This document shows, piece after piece, positions 1-7,000 of a stretch of DNA of 11,252 nucleotides (its first letter is position 1; every line of letters starts with the position of its first letter). Source of the DNA: CAZLBV01 sp964557845 (GTDB taxonomy: Bacteria > Acidobacteriota > Aminicenantia > Aminicenantales > Aminicenantaceae). The DNA lies in NCBI GenBank assembly GCA_964557845.1, contig CAZLBV010000025.1, forward strand, positions 1 to 11,252. Direction: 5' to 3'. A model generated the notes under the pieces. It saw only the letters and a list, made by a program, of their open reading frames with translations, was not told the origin of the DNA and ran no database searches. The position numbers and the translations under genes were made by a program.

Positions 1-426
1 ATTCTTTTCTTTTTCCTGCTTCTTATCGCTGCTCTGACTTCCACCATTTCAATGCTGGAAGTACCGGTGGCTTACTTTGTGGACGAAAAGCAGTGGTCCC
101 GACGTAAAGCCGCCTTAATTGTAGGCGCCTTCTGTTTTCTCTTAGGAGTACCTTCAGGTCTCTCGGCCAATGGTATGCAGCTGTTCACCAAATGGCATTT
201 CATGCGTTATATGGATCTAATATTTGGAAATATTGTCCTGGCAGTCGGAGGCCTATGTATCAGTCTGTTTTTAGTCTATGTCTGGAAGCTTAAAAATGCG
301 CTTAAAGAAATCTCCCAGGGAAGCACTGGTTTTAAGCTCAAACCACTCTGGGTATTCAACATCCGATTTCTGGTACCGGCCGTTATCATCCTGATCCTTA
401 TTTTTATCCGCATCTTCGTCAGCTGA
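1..426 (+). CDS. Sodium-dependent amino-acid transporter (NSS/SNF family), C-terminal part
   Basis: This is the last 141 codons of a neurotransmitter:sodium symporter family protein; the 5' part lies before the window. The frame is open from base 1 and ends at TGA 424-426. The visible part begins in TM8 with the ALTSTIS stretch, whose Thr-Ser pair corresponds to the conserved Na2-site residues of the family. Three more hydrophobic segments follow, separated by a WSRR loop and a WKLKNAL loop, so the protein ends after TM11, as in many 11-TM bacterial members. It is about 55% identical by eye to the C-terminus of the complete transporter downstream, so the two are tandem paralogues. The role is Na+-driven uptake of an amino acid across the inner membrane; the substrate cannot be read from this fragment. 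The family call is secure. Confidence 0.93.
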   Translation: MLFFFLLLIAALTSTISMLEVPVAYFVDEKQWSRRKAALIVGAFCFLLGVPSGLSANGMQLFTKWHFMRYMDLIFGNIVLAVGGLCISLFLVYVWKLKNALKEISQGSTGFKLKPLWVFNIRFLVPAVIILILIFIRIFVS

Positions 427-486
427 CCCAACCGCATCCAAAAAAATATAAAGTTAATTTTTAAGCCAAAAAAGTATTTTTACTTT

Positions 487-533
487 CTTGATGGGATATG
501 ATAAATATACGGATTAAAAAGATGCCCATCAAG
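487..533. repeat. 9-bp perfect inverted repeat ahead of the second NSS gene
   Basis: CTTGATGGG at 487-495 is matched exactly by its reverse complement CCCATCAAG at 525-533, with a 29-nt AT-rich spacer. It lies in the 117-nt gap between the two NSS genes. It may be a protein-binding dyad or an mRNA stem. The right arm overlaps an AAGGG (531-535) that could serve as a Shine-Dalgarno for the alternative GTG start at 544. Function is unknown, and a chance dyad is not excluded. Confidence 0.45.
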
Positions 534-545
534 GGCTTAATTTGT

Positions 546-549
546 GGAG
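546..549 (+). promoter_or_regulatory. Ribosome binding site choosing ATG 559
   Basis: GGAG sits 9 nt before ATG 559. It favours that ATG over the in-frame GTG at 544, whose only candidate site is AAGGG at 531-535. Confidence 0.5.
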
Positions 550-558
550 ACAAGAAAC

Positions 559-1917
559 ATGCAGAGCCAGAACATAAATAACCGGGGAAGCTGGGGATCG
601 AAGATCGCCTTTATTTTTGCCGCTACCGGATCTGCGATCGGATTGGGAAACATATGGCGATTTCCCATGGCCGTAGGTATGAACGGCGGGGCTGTATTTG
701 TTTTCGTTTATGTGCTGGCGGTGGCGGTGGTAGGTTTTACAGTTATGCTGGCCGAGCTTTCTCTCGGCCGCTTCTCCCAGAAAAATCCCGTCGGCGCCAT
801 AGAAAAGGTCAAACCAGGGTCCATCTGGAAAGGAATGGGTTATCTAGGGCTGACAACTGCTGTTTTTATCCTCTCCTATTACGCAGTCTTAGCCGGTTGG
901 GCTGTGGGATATCTGGTTAAAACCGTCTCCGGTGCCTTTAAAGGGACGGTCACCGCAGGATTATCGGAAAACATCTTTACAGAATTCACCGGAAATCCCC
1001 TCCAGGTTCTGCTTTTTTTTGTGATCATGCTACTCATCACCACGTTTATCATTTCCAGAGGAGTAAAAGAGGGTATAGAGAAATGGACCAAAATATTAAT
1101 GCCGCTCCTTTTCCTTCTGATCCTATATTTAGCTATCCGGGCCCTGCTTCTTCCTGGAGCTGAAAAAGGTATTTCTTTCTATTTAAATCCCGATTTTTCC
1201 AAATTAAACGGAAAAGTGATCCTTATGGCCCTAGGTCAGGCATTTTTTTCGTTAAGCCTGGGCATGGGGATCATGGTGACCTACGGAAGTTATATTAATA
1301 AAAAAGACAATCTGGTAACTTCCGCCGGCTGGGTTTGTTTTTCCGATTTTTTGATCGCATTTCTGGCCGGGATCATTATTTTCCCTACACTCTTTGCCAT
1401 TCCCGGAATCTCCCCGGCCGCAGGTCCGGGATTGGTCTTTAAAGTCTTTCCACTGATCTTTTCTCAGATTCCGGGCGGCAATTTTTTTGGGGCGCTCTTC
1501 TTCATGCTCCTCATTGTGGCAGCCTTGACATCAACTATCTCACTCTTAGAAGTACCGGTGGCTTTTCTAATGGACGAGTTGAACTGGACCCGCAGACGGT
1601 CAGCATGGATAATGGGAACAATAATATTTATACTCGGTGTTCCCAGCGCCCTTTCTGCTGGGGGAATGCAATTTTTCACCAAAATTGACTTTTTGGGAAA
1701 GGTCGATTTCATGTTCGGTAATATTTCCCTGGCTGTAGGCGCTTTTTTTCTTTGCATTTTTGTCGGTTATATCTGGAAAATAAAAAACGCCCTTCAAGAG
1801 ATTGCCTCTGGCAGCCAGGGATTCAAATTGGGTCCGATCTGGGCTTTTTCCGTTAAATTTTTTACACCGATCATTATCTTGTTTATCCTATATTTTATAA
1901 AAACCATTGCAGGTTAG
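559..1917 (+). CDS. Sodium-dependent amino-acid transporter (NSS/SNF family), complete
   Basis: A 452-residue inner-membrane Na+/amino-acid symporter of the LeuT fold. TM1 carries the family hallmark GSAIGLGNIWRFP (residues 24-36), the unwound substrate/Na+ binding segment. TM6 carries GQAFFSLSLGMG (226-237), and TM8 has A321, T324 and S325 at the Na2-site positions. An acidic residue in TM7 (D263) suits chloride-independent bacterial members, though my alignment there is approximate. I count 11 membrane segments, like the Tyt1/MhsT type rather than 12-TM LeuT. Substrate is undetermined; aromatic or hydrophobic amino acids are typical of the subgroup. ATG 559 was chosen for its GGAG 9 nt upstream and because homologues start close to the RGSWGSK motif; GTG 544 would add 5 residues. 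It is the first gene of a tightly spaced run, 8 nt before the AGCS gene. Confidence 0.95.
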   Translation: MQSQNINNRGSWGSKIAFIFAATGSAIGLGNIWRFPMAVGMNGGAVFVFVYVLAVAVVGFTVMLAELSLGRFSQKNPVGAIEKVKPGSIWKGMGYLGLTTAVFILSYYAVLAGWAVGYLVKTVSGAFKGTVTAGLSENIFTEFTGNPLQVLLFFVIMLLITTFIISRGVKEGIEKWTKILMPLLFLLILYLAIRALLLPGAEKGISFYLNPDFSKLNGKVILMALGQAFFSLSLGMGIMVTYGSYINKKDNLVTSAGWVCFSDFLIAFLAGIIIFPTLFAIPGISPAAGPGLVFKVFPLIFSQIPGGNFFGALFFMLLIVAALTSTISLLEVPVAFLMDELNWTRRRSAWIMGTIIFILGVPSALSAGGMQFFTKIDFLGKVDFMFGNISLAVGAFFLCIFVGYIWKIKNALQEIASGSQGFKLGPIWAFSVKFFTPIIILFILYFIKTIAG

Positions 1918-1925
1918 AGGAAAAT

Positions 1926-3659
1926 ATGAATAAAAAAAGTATTTTGGCTGCATTCTGCATAACAGTCGTTTTTAGCTGTATATCTTTGGACGCCGCTGAT
2001 ATCACAGGTAAGGTTACTTTACTTCCCAAAGGAAAACCCTATGGACGGGGAGCCATTCTGCTCAGGCCGTTGGGTGAGGAAACATTCGTTAAAGCCGACA
2101 TCGACAAAAAGGGAAATTATCTTCATCAAGATGTCAAACCCGGACGCTATATTATTAAAATGGATCTCTATGGGCTTACACCTGTAGAGAGAGAGATCGA
2201 GATCATTGAATCAGACACCACCCGCACCATAGATTTTTCAATAACCCTGTCATTTCTGGATAAAATGCTGGTATTCATGTGGGAAAAAAGCGATTTTATC
2301 TGGTATCCTGTCATGGTTTTTCTGCTTCTGGGAGTGGGAATACTATTGACGATAGTCTGCCGCTTGATCCAGGTGCGGAAGCTGGTTCTTTCCTTGAAAA
2401 TGGTTCTGCGAGGGGCCCTGCATAAAGACAAAGTCGAAAAAGAGGAGGGGGACATATCCCCTTATGCTGCCTTGATGACAGCCCTAGCTGCTACTGTCGG
2501 CAATGGTAATATTGCCGGAGTCGCCACGGCCATCGCCACCGGCGGACCAGGAGCTCCAGTGTGGATGTGGATCGCAGGATTTTTTGGAATGGCAACTAAA
2601 TATGCCGAAGGTTTTTTTGGAGTCAGGTTCAGAATAAAAAACAAAAGAGGGGAAATGTCCGGCGGACCCATGTATTATGCCCGATACGGGATCAAAAATG
2701 AAAAACTCGCCAAATTCATGGGATTATTTTTCGCCATCTGCGGATCATTCGCTTGTTTATTCGGCACCGGCAACATGGCTCAATCCAACTCCATGGCGCT
2801 CGCCTTTAATGATCAATTCGGGGTTCCTTTCTGGCTGACCGGCCTGGTCATCACCACCCTGGTGGGCATGGTTGTCCTGGGAGGCATTAAAAGGATAGGC
2901 GGCGTGTCCGAAAGATTGGTCCCCACCATGATCATCCTGTATTTTGGAGGAGCCATTGTCATCATTGCCGCTAATATCACCAACCTGCCGCACGCTTTTT
3001 CCGTGATCTTTAAATCCGCTTTCTCGATCAAAGCTGTGGGAGGCGCTATGGTGGGAACATCCATACGCCAGGCGATTGCCATCGGAGTCAGAAGAGGCCT
3101 CCTTTCCAATGAATCTGGCCTGGGTTCGGCCGCGATCGCCCAATCTGCCTCAAAATCATCTGACCCTCCAAAAAATGGATTGATCGCCATGACCGGCACC
3201 TTTATCGATACCCTAGTGGTTAATACTCTAACCACTCTCACCATCGTAATTACCGGAATGTATTTAAAAACCGCGGCCTTTGGTGCCTCAGATGCTCTGA
3301 CGTCGACCCAGCTTACCGCCGCTGCCTTCGATTCGGTTCTTCCTTACGGCGGATATATCATTGCCCTCAGTTCGCTGTTGTTCGGTTATTCCACTCTCCT
3401 GGGGTGGTGTTTTTACGGTGAAAAATGTATGGAATACATGTTTGGAGTAAAGGTTATATTTGGATACAGGATCATATTTCTCATTCTTCTGTTTTTAGGA
3501 TCGAACCTGCAAGGAGTCCATCTTAATATCATCTGGCTTATAGGAGATACCGCCAATGCCTTTATGGCCTTCCCTAATCTGGTCGCGCTCTTATTTTTAA
3601 GTGGAATGCTGGGTAAGGTCACCAACGATTATTTTTATAAAAAGAAAAAAAGAAAATAA
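1926..3659 (+). CDS. AGCS-family sodium:alanine/glycine symporter with N-terminal carboxypeptidase-regulatory-like domain
   Basis: A 577-residue fusion. Residues 1-23 look like a signal peptide. Residues about 25-107 form a carboxypeptidase-regulatory-like (PF13620-type) beta-sandwich: an ITGKV strand, a DKKGNY turn, a VKPGRY turn and a closing IDFSITL strand. From about residue 118 the chain is a standard AGCS transporter (PF01235): a first TM at about 126-146, the signature VGNGNIAGVATAIATGGPGA (191-210), then GGPMYY (246-251), SNESGLGSA (394-402) and FGYSTLLGW (486-494). The family couples Na+ (or H+) entry to alanine or glycine uptake. The usual AGCS length is about 450-500, so the N-terminal domain is extra and would lie outside the inner membrane. 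The start ATG has AGAGG four nt upstream and lies 8 nt after the NSS stop. The frame is continuous across the junction with no sign of a frameshift. Confidence 0.93.
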   Translation: MNKKSILAAFCITVVFSCISLDAADITGKVTLLPKGKPYGRGAILLRPLGEETFVKADIDKKGNYLHQDVKPGRYIIKMDLYGLTPVEREIEIIESDTTRTIDFSITLSFLDKMLVFMWEKSDFIWYPVMVFLLLGVGILLTIVCRLIQVRKLVLSLKMVLRGALHKDKVEKEEGDISPYAALMTALAATVGNGNIAGVATAIATGGPGAPVWMWIAGFFGMATKYAEGFFGVRFRIKNKRGEMSGGPMYYARYGIKNEKLAKFMGLFFAICGSFACLFGTGNMAQSNSMALAFNDQFGVPFWLTGLVITTLVGMVVLGGIKRIGGVSERLVPTMIILYFGGAIVIIAANITNLPHAFSVIFKSAFSIKAVGGAMVGTSIRQAIAIGVRRGLLSNESGLGSAAIAQSASKSSDPPKNGLIAMTGTFIDTLVVNTLTTLTIVITGMYLKTAAFGASDALTSTQLTAAAFDSVLPYGGYIIALSSLLFGYSTLLGWCFYGEKCMEYMFGVKVIFGYRIIFLILLFLGSNLQGVHLNIIWLIGDTANAFMAFPNLVALLFLSGMLGKVTNDYFYKKKKRK

Positions 3660-3672
3660 CCTGGCCGCTTGA

Positions 3673-4617
3673 ATGTCGAAAAAAAAAGATATTCTCATCC
3701 TAGGTATAAAATGCCTGGTCAGTTTTTCCCTGCTGGGATTTATTCTTGTTTTTAAAATCCCTTTGAAAGAAATTAAAGATGTCATTCTATCCGCTGACAT
3801 AGGATGGATCATCGCCTCATTTTCCCTTCATTCCCTCGGACTGCTTATCAGTGCAGTCCGCTGGCGGATTCTGATAAGAGCCCAAGAGGATGATGCCCCC
3901 TTGTTATTTCTGGCTAAATCCTACCTGGTCGGTTCTTTTTTCAACAATCTGCTTCCTACCAGGATCGGCGGCGATGCTGTCCGCGTTTGGGACGGTTCCC
4001 GTCTTTCCCGGTCCGTAGTTAAATCATTCGCCATTGTTCTGGTCGAACGCCTTACAGGGATCATAGTCCTCCTTTTTTTCGCTCTGGGAGCTGCGGCCTT
4101 ACGTTTAGAGATGGCCCAATCTGTTCCTGTTATCTGGGTGGCACTGATCTCAGGGGGAGCCGGCATTATCCTTATCTTACTTTTCTTCTCGCCTCTGACA
4201 CTATGGATACTGCATTTTGTCCCCGACACAAAAATCCTGGGAAAAATAAAACAAAAGATTGTTTCTCTTCGGGAAACCATTCTTTTCTACCGGGGGAAGA
4301 AACCTCAATTGACCAAAGCCATGTTCTGGGCCTTGCTCCTCCAAGTAAATGTCATCCTCCATTTCTTTCTCATCGGTAAAGCCCTGAAAATCAGCATAAA
4401 TATCATCGATTATTTCGTATTCATTCCGCTCGTGCTTCTCATCCAACTCATCCCCGTGACCATTAACGGCCTCGGTTTAAGAGAAGGTGCCTATCTGGAG
4501 ATATTTAAGTTTTATGGCATCGCCGGTGAAACCGCCCTTGCCTTTTCATTTATCGATTTGGCTTTTATGTTGATTGTTGGGACCTTTGGGGGGATAATAT
4601 ATGTAACTAGAAAATGA
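3673..4617 (+). CDS. Flippase-like / lysylphosphatidylglycerol-synthase TM-domain protein (UPF0104, PF03706)
   Basis: A 314-residue polytopic membrane protein with seven or eight hydrophobic segments. Family marks are visible: FFNNLLPTRIGGDAVR (89-104), ERLTG (125-129) and PVTINGLGLREG (261-272), the last matching the conserved P-x-x-x-x-G-x-G-x-R-E-G motif. It equals the stand-alone membrane domain of MprF, without the C-terminal aminoacyl-transferase domain, so it is not itself a lysyl-PG synthase. Relatives are thought to move lipids or lipid-linked sugars or to accompany glycosyltransferases; no such enzyme is seen nearby and the substrate is unknown. There is no strong Shine-Dalgarno; the start lies 13 nt after the AGCS stop, suggesting coupled translation. 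Its TGA overlaps the next ATG (ATGA). Confidence 0.88.
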   Translation: MSKKKDILILGIKCLVSFSLLGFILVFKIPLKEIKDVILSADIGWIIASFSLHSLGLLISAVRWRILIRAQEDDAPLLFLAKSYLVGSFFNNLLPTRIGGDAVRVWDGSRLSRSVVKSFAIVLVERLTGIIVLLFFALGAAALRLEMAQSVPVIWVALISGGAGIILILLFFSPLTLWILHFVPDTKILGKIKQKIVSLRETILFYRGKKPQLTKAMFWALLLQVNVILHFFLIGKALKISINIIDYFVFIPLVLLIQLIPVTINGLGLREGAYLEIFKFYGIAGETALAFSFIDLAFMLIVGTFGGIIYVTRK

Positions 4618-5807
4618 TTTATCATCCATCCATAAGGACACCCATCCGCAGATTAATTCTCGTTTTGCTTCTTTCCAGCATCCATTCCTTTCTTATCTCT
4701 GCTTTTCCCTATCAGGATGTTACCGATTATGAGCTCAGGCTTAAAAAATTGATCGAAGAAATAAATTCCATTCAAACCAAGATCAGAGCTGCAGAACAGC
4801 AGGAAACTTCTATTCTCTCGCGTTTGGAAAAGATCGGCTTCAATAAGAAACTGATAGAAAAGGAACTTAAAGCCTACCGTCTAAGGGTTGATAAAGCCAA
4901 TTTGGAGCTTGAGGAAATCGAAAAAACTACAGAAGAACTGGAGAAGAAGCTGGAAGCAGAAAAAGATGCAGTCAAAAAAACACTGGTTACTATGTATAAA
5001 TTCGGCCGGATGACTTACCTTGATTTCATGATCCAAGTAGATAATATTGGCAGTCTGATATCTGAAAATAAAAACCTTTCCCTACTGGCTGATACCCAAA
5101 AAAAGATCATTGATGGATATATGGAAATACTCTCCCAATTAAATCAGTCTCATAAAGACCTGGAAAATAAAAAACAGGAAATCTCCCAACTCATCCAGGA
5201 TACCCGGCAAAAAGAAGAAGATTACAATAATCAGGAAAAACAGAATCAGGCTCTTCTCAATCGGATTAAACAAAACCGTGATGCTCATCTTCAAACTCTC
5301 GAAGAATTACAGCAAAGGGCAGAACAGCTTCAAGATCTCATGAAAAAACTTTTAAAGGAAGAAATCACTCTTCCTTTTCCCATCATCCCTCTTTATGAAA
5401 AAAAAGGAAAACTACCCTGGCCTGTCACAGGAAAAGTAGTATCCAGATTCGGATTGGAGCATCATCCTAGATTCAATACCAAAACTCAGAATAATGGTAT
5501 CGAGATCAAGCCTGATGACGGTATCACGGTTAAGTCCATCCACCGGGGGATCGTAGCCTTTTCTGACTATTTTCCCGGTTACGGAAACCTGATCATCATC
5601 GATCATGGCCTGACTTACTATTCCCTTTATGGGCATTGTTCGGAATTAATAGCTAAAAAAGGGGATCCGGTAAAAGAAGAACAACCGATCGCAATGGTTG
5701 GGGATATCAGTTCGGTCCAAGGAACCACCCTTTATTTTGAAATAAGGCATAAAATCGATAATCAGGTGAAGGCATTGGATCCCTTGCAATGGTTGAGAAA
5801 AAGATGA
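4614..5807 (+). CDS. envC: Murein hydrolase activator EnvC (coiled coil plus degenerate LytM/M23 domain)
   Basis: A 397-residue exported protein. A basic N-terminus and hydrophobic run (about 12-31) form a signal peptide or anchor. A long coiled coil follows (about 37-245, rich in E, K, Q and L), then WPVTGKVVSRFG (269-280) and a LytM/M23 domain to the end. Zinc ligands of active M23 enzymes are absent: the HxGID site reads NNGIE (N293, E297), and HLHFE reads TLYFE (T372, Y374); only H341 of YGHCS remains. E. coli EnvC is degenerate in the same way (LYFEIR) and acts by switching on amidases AmiA/AmiB at the septum, so activator rather than endopeptidase is the likely role. It overlaps both neighbours by ATGA. 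The downstream S41 and divergent-deacetylase genes match the envC-ctpA-yibQ style of cluster. Confidence 0.9.
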   Translation: MIYHPSIRTPIRRLILVLLLSSIHSFLISAFPYQDVTDYELRLKKLIEEINSIQTKIRAAEQQETSILSRLEKIGFNKKLIEKELKAYRLRVDKANLELEEIEKTTEELEKKLEAEKDAVKKTLVTMYKFGRMTYLDFMIQVDNIGSLISENKNLSLLADTQKKIIDGYMEILSQLNQSHKDLENKKQEISQLIQDTRQKEEDYNNQEKQNQALLNRIKQNRDAHLQTLEELQQRAEQLQDLMKKLLKEEITLPFPIIPLYEKKGKLPWPVTGKVVSRFGLEHHPRFNTKTQNNGIEIKPDDGITVKSIHRGIVAFSDYFPGYGNLIIIDHGLTYYSLYGHCSELIAKKGDPVKEEQPIAMVGDISSVQGTTLYFEIRHKIDNQVKALDPLQWLRKR

Positions 5808-6997
5808 TAAAATTCCTCTTTCAAATTAAAAGAAAAATTCAATTAAGTAAAATTATGAAAAGTCAAAAAAACAGAAACATTATAGTCTTGAGTATAATTG
5901 CTGCCATTTCCCTTTTTTTCTTGTTAAACAAGCAATTCCTTTCAGGTTTGATCTCGAAACAGTCAGACGACAAAAACCTTCGTATTTTGGGGTCGGTAAT
6001 TTCTCTGATCAAGGAAGATTATGTGGAAATGCCGGATCCGGCCAAAACGATGGACGGATCATTTAAGGGATTGGTGGATTCTCTAGACGGATATTCCTGC
6101 TATCTGGAAAAAGATAAGATTAGCCTTTTTAATGCCCGGAGAAAAAATCAGTTATATTCACCTGGTATAATTATTTATAAAAGATATGGGGCCTTCCCGG
6201 TTGTTATTGGATTGGAAGAGGGCTCTCCGGCTGCTAAAACGGGAATTAAGATCGGAGATACTATCAGCGCTATCGATGGCGCTCAAACTCTCTTGATGAA
6301 CATGGAAGAAGCAAACCTGGCGTTGTTGAGTCCCAAACCAGAACCAATAAAACTAAAGATCCTCGGTATAAGAGAAGATAAAGAATTAGAAGTAGATAGA
6401 ACAAATATATATGAAGACTCCCATTCTTTTAAATCAGCAGATAAATTGAGCGGCGTTTTAGCCATTCATGATCTTACACATCCGTTATCTTCTACCATTG
6501 AGAAAACACTCGTTCCTGAGTTAAAAAATCAGGACTCTCCGCTTATCATTGATCTAAGAAACTGTGTAGTTGGTGACATTGAAGAAGCTTGCCGGTTCAT
6601 TAACCTTTTCCTTCAAAAGGATAAAATCGGTTATCTTGACGGTAAAGACGCCGATAAAGACATTTCCTGCCCTGCTAAAGCAGAATTGGAGCATTTGCCT
6701 TTGATAATCTGGATGAACCAAGCCACGATGGGCCCTGCAGAAATCGTTGCCGGAGTTCTTCAAAAATTCAGAAAAACTAAGGTTATTGGACTTCCATCAC
6801 CGGGATTTACAGCTGAAAGGGATCTCATCCCTCTCAATGATGAAAGCTTCCTACTGCTGGCAACCTGGATATTCAGATTTAACGAAAAAGAATCCCTCTG
6901 GAAAGAAGGGATAAAACCGGACATAGAAATTGAACCAGAAAAACAAACCGAGGCTTCTTATCTTCAAGCAACTCGAGGTCTCCTTTCGCAAATGTGA
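5804..6997 (+). CDS. PDZ-S41 (C-terminal-processing-peptidase-like) protein, probable pseudoprotease
   Basis: A 397-residue membrane-anchored periplasmic protein: TM at about 25-42, the N-terminal Ctp helix region with SLDGYSCYLEKDK (93-105), a PDZ domain (about 119-190, with GSPAAKTGIKIGD at 140-152), then the S41 core with LIIDLRN (247-253). The active site looks lost. Where active Ctps read GSASASE, this reads ATMGPAE, with G310 in the serine position. Where they read FGKGxVQ followed by IPL, this reads PGFTAERDLIPL, with F335 for the lysine and R339 for the glutamine. The flanks align cleanly, so this is substitution rather than a frameshift, and the frame is intact. It may be a scaffold or adaptor working with EnvC. 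The start at ATG 5804 gives an ATGA overlap with envC and has GAG 6 nt upstream; in-frame ATG 5789 would add 5 residues. Confidence 0.87.
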   Translation: MIKFLFQIKRKIQLSKIMKSQKNRNIIVLSIIAAISLFFLLNKQFLSGLISKQSDDKNLRILGSVISLIKEDYVEMPDPAKTMDGSFKGLVDSLDGYSCYLEKDKISLFNARRKNQLYSPGIIIYKRYGAFPVVIGLEEGSPAAKTGIKIGDTISAIDGAQTLLMNMEEANLALLSPKPEPIKLKILGIREDKELEVDRTNIYEDSHSFKSADKLSGVLAIHDLTHPLSSTIEKTLVPELKNQDSPLIIDLRNCVVGDIEEACRFINLFLQKDKIGYLDGKDADKDISCPAKAELEHLPLIIWMNQATMGPAEIVAGVLQKFRKTKVIGLPSPGFTAERDLIPLNDESFLLLATWIFRFNEKESLWKEGIKPDIEIEPEKQTEASYLQATRGLLSQM

Positions 6998-7000
6998 TTA

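Noticed and set aside
654..920. 88-codon + strand ORF inside the NSS gene
   Set aside because: It lies entirely within the strongly supported transporter frame and has an Arg/Cys-rich, non-protein-like composition; a shadow frame.
2757..3244. Two overlapping - strand ORFs of 128 and 143 codons opposite the AGCS gene
   Set aside because: Both are antisense to conserved AGCS motifs, have no ribosome binding site worth noting, and resemble no family.
4614..5807. Active M23 endopeptidase
   Set aside because: Zinc-binding His/Asp positions read Asn, Glu and Tyr, so an EnvC-like activator is the better call.
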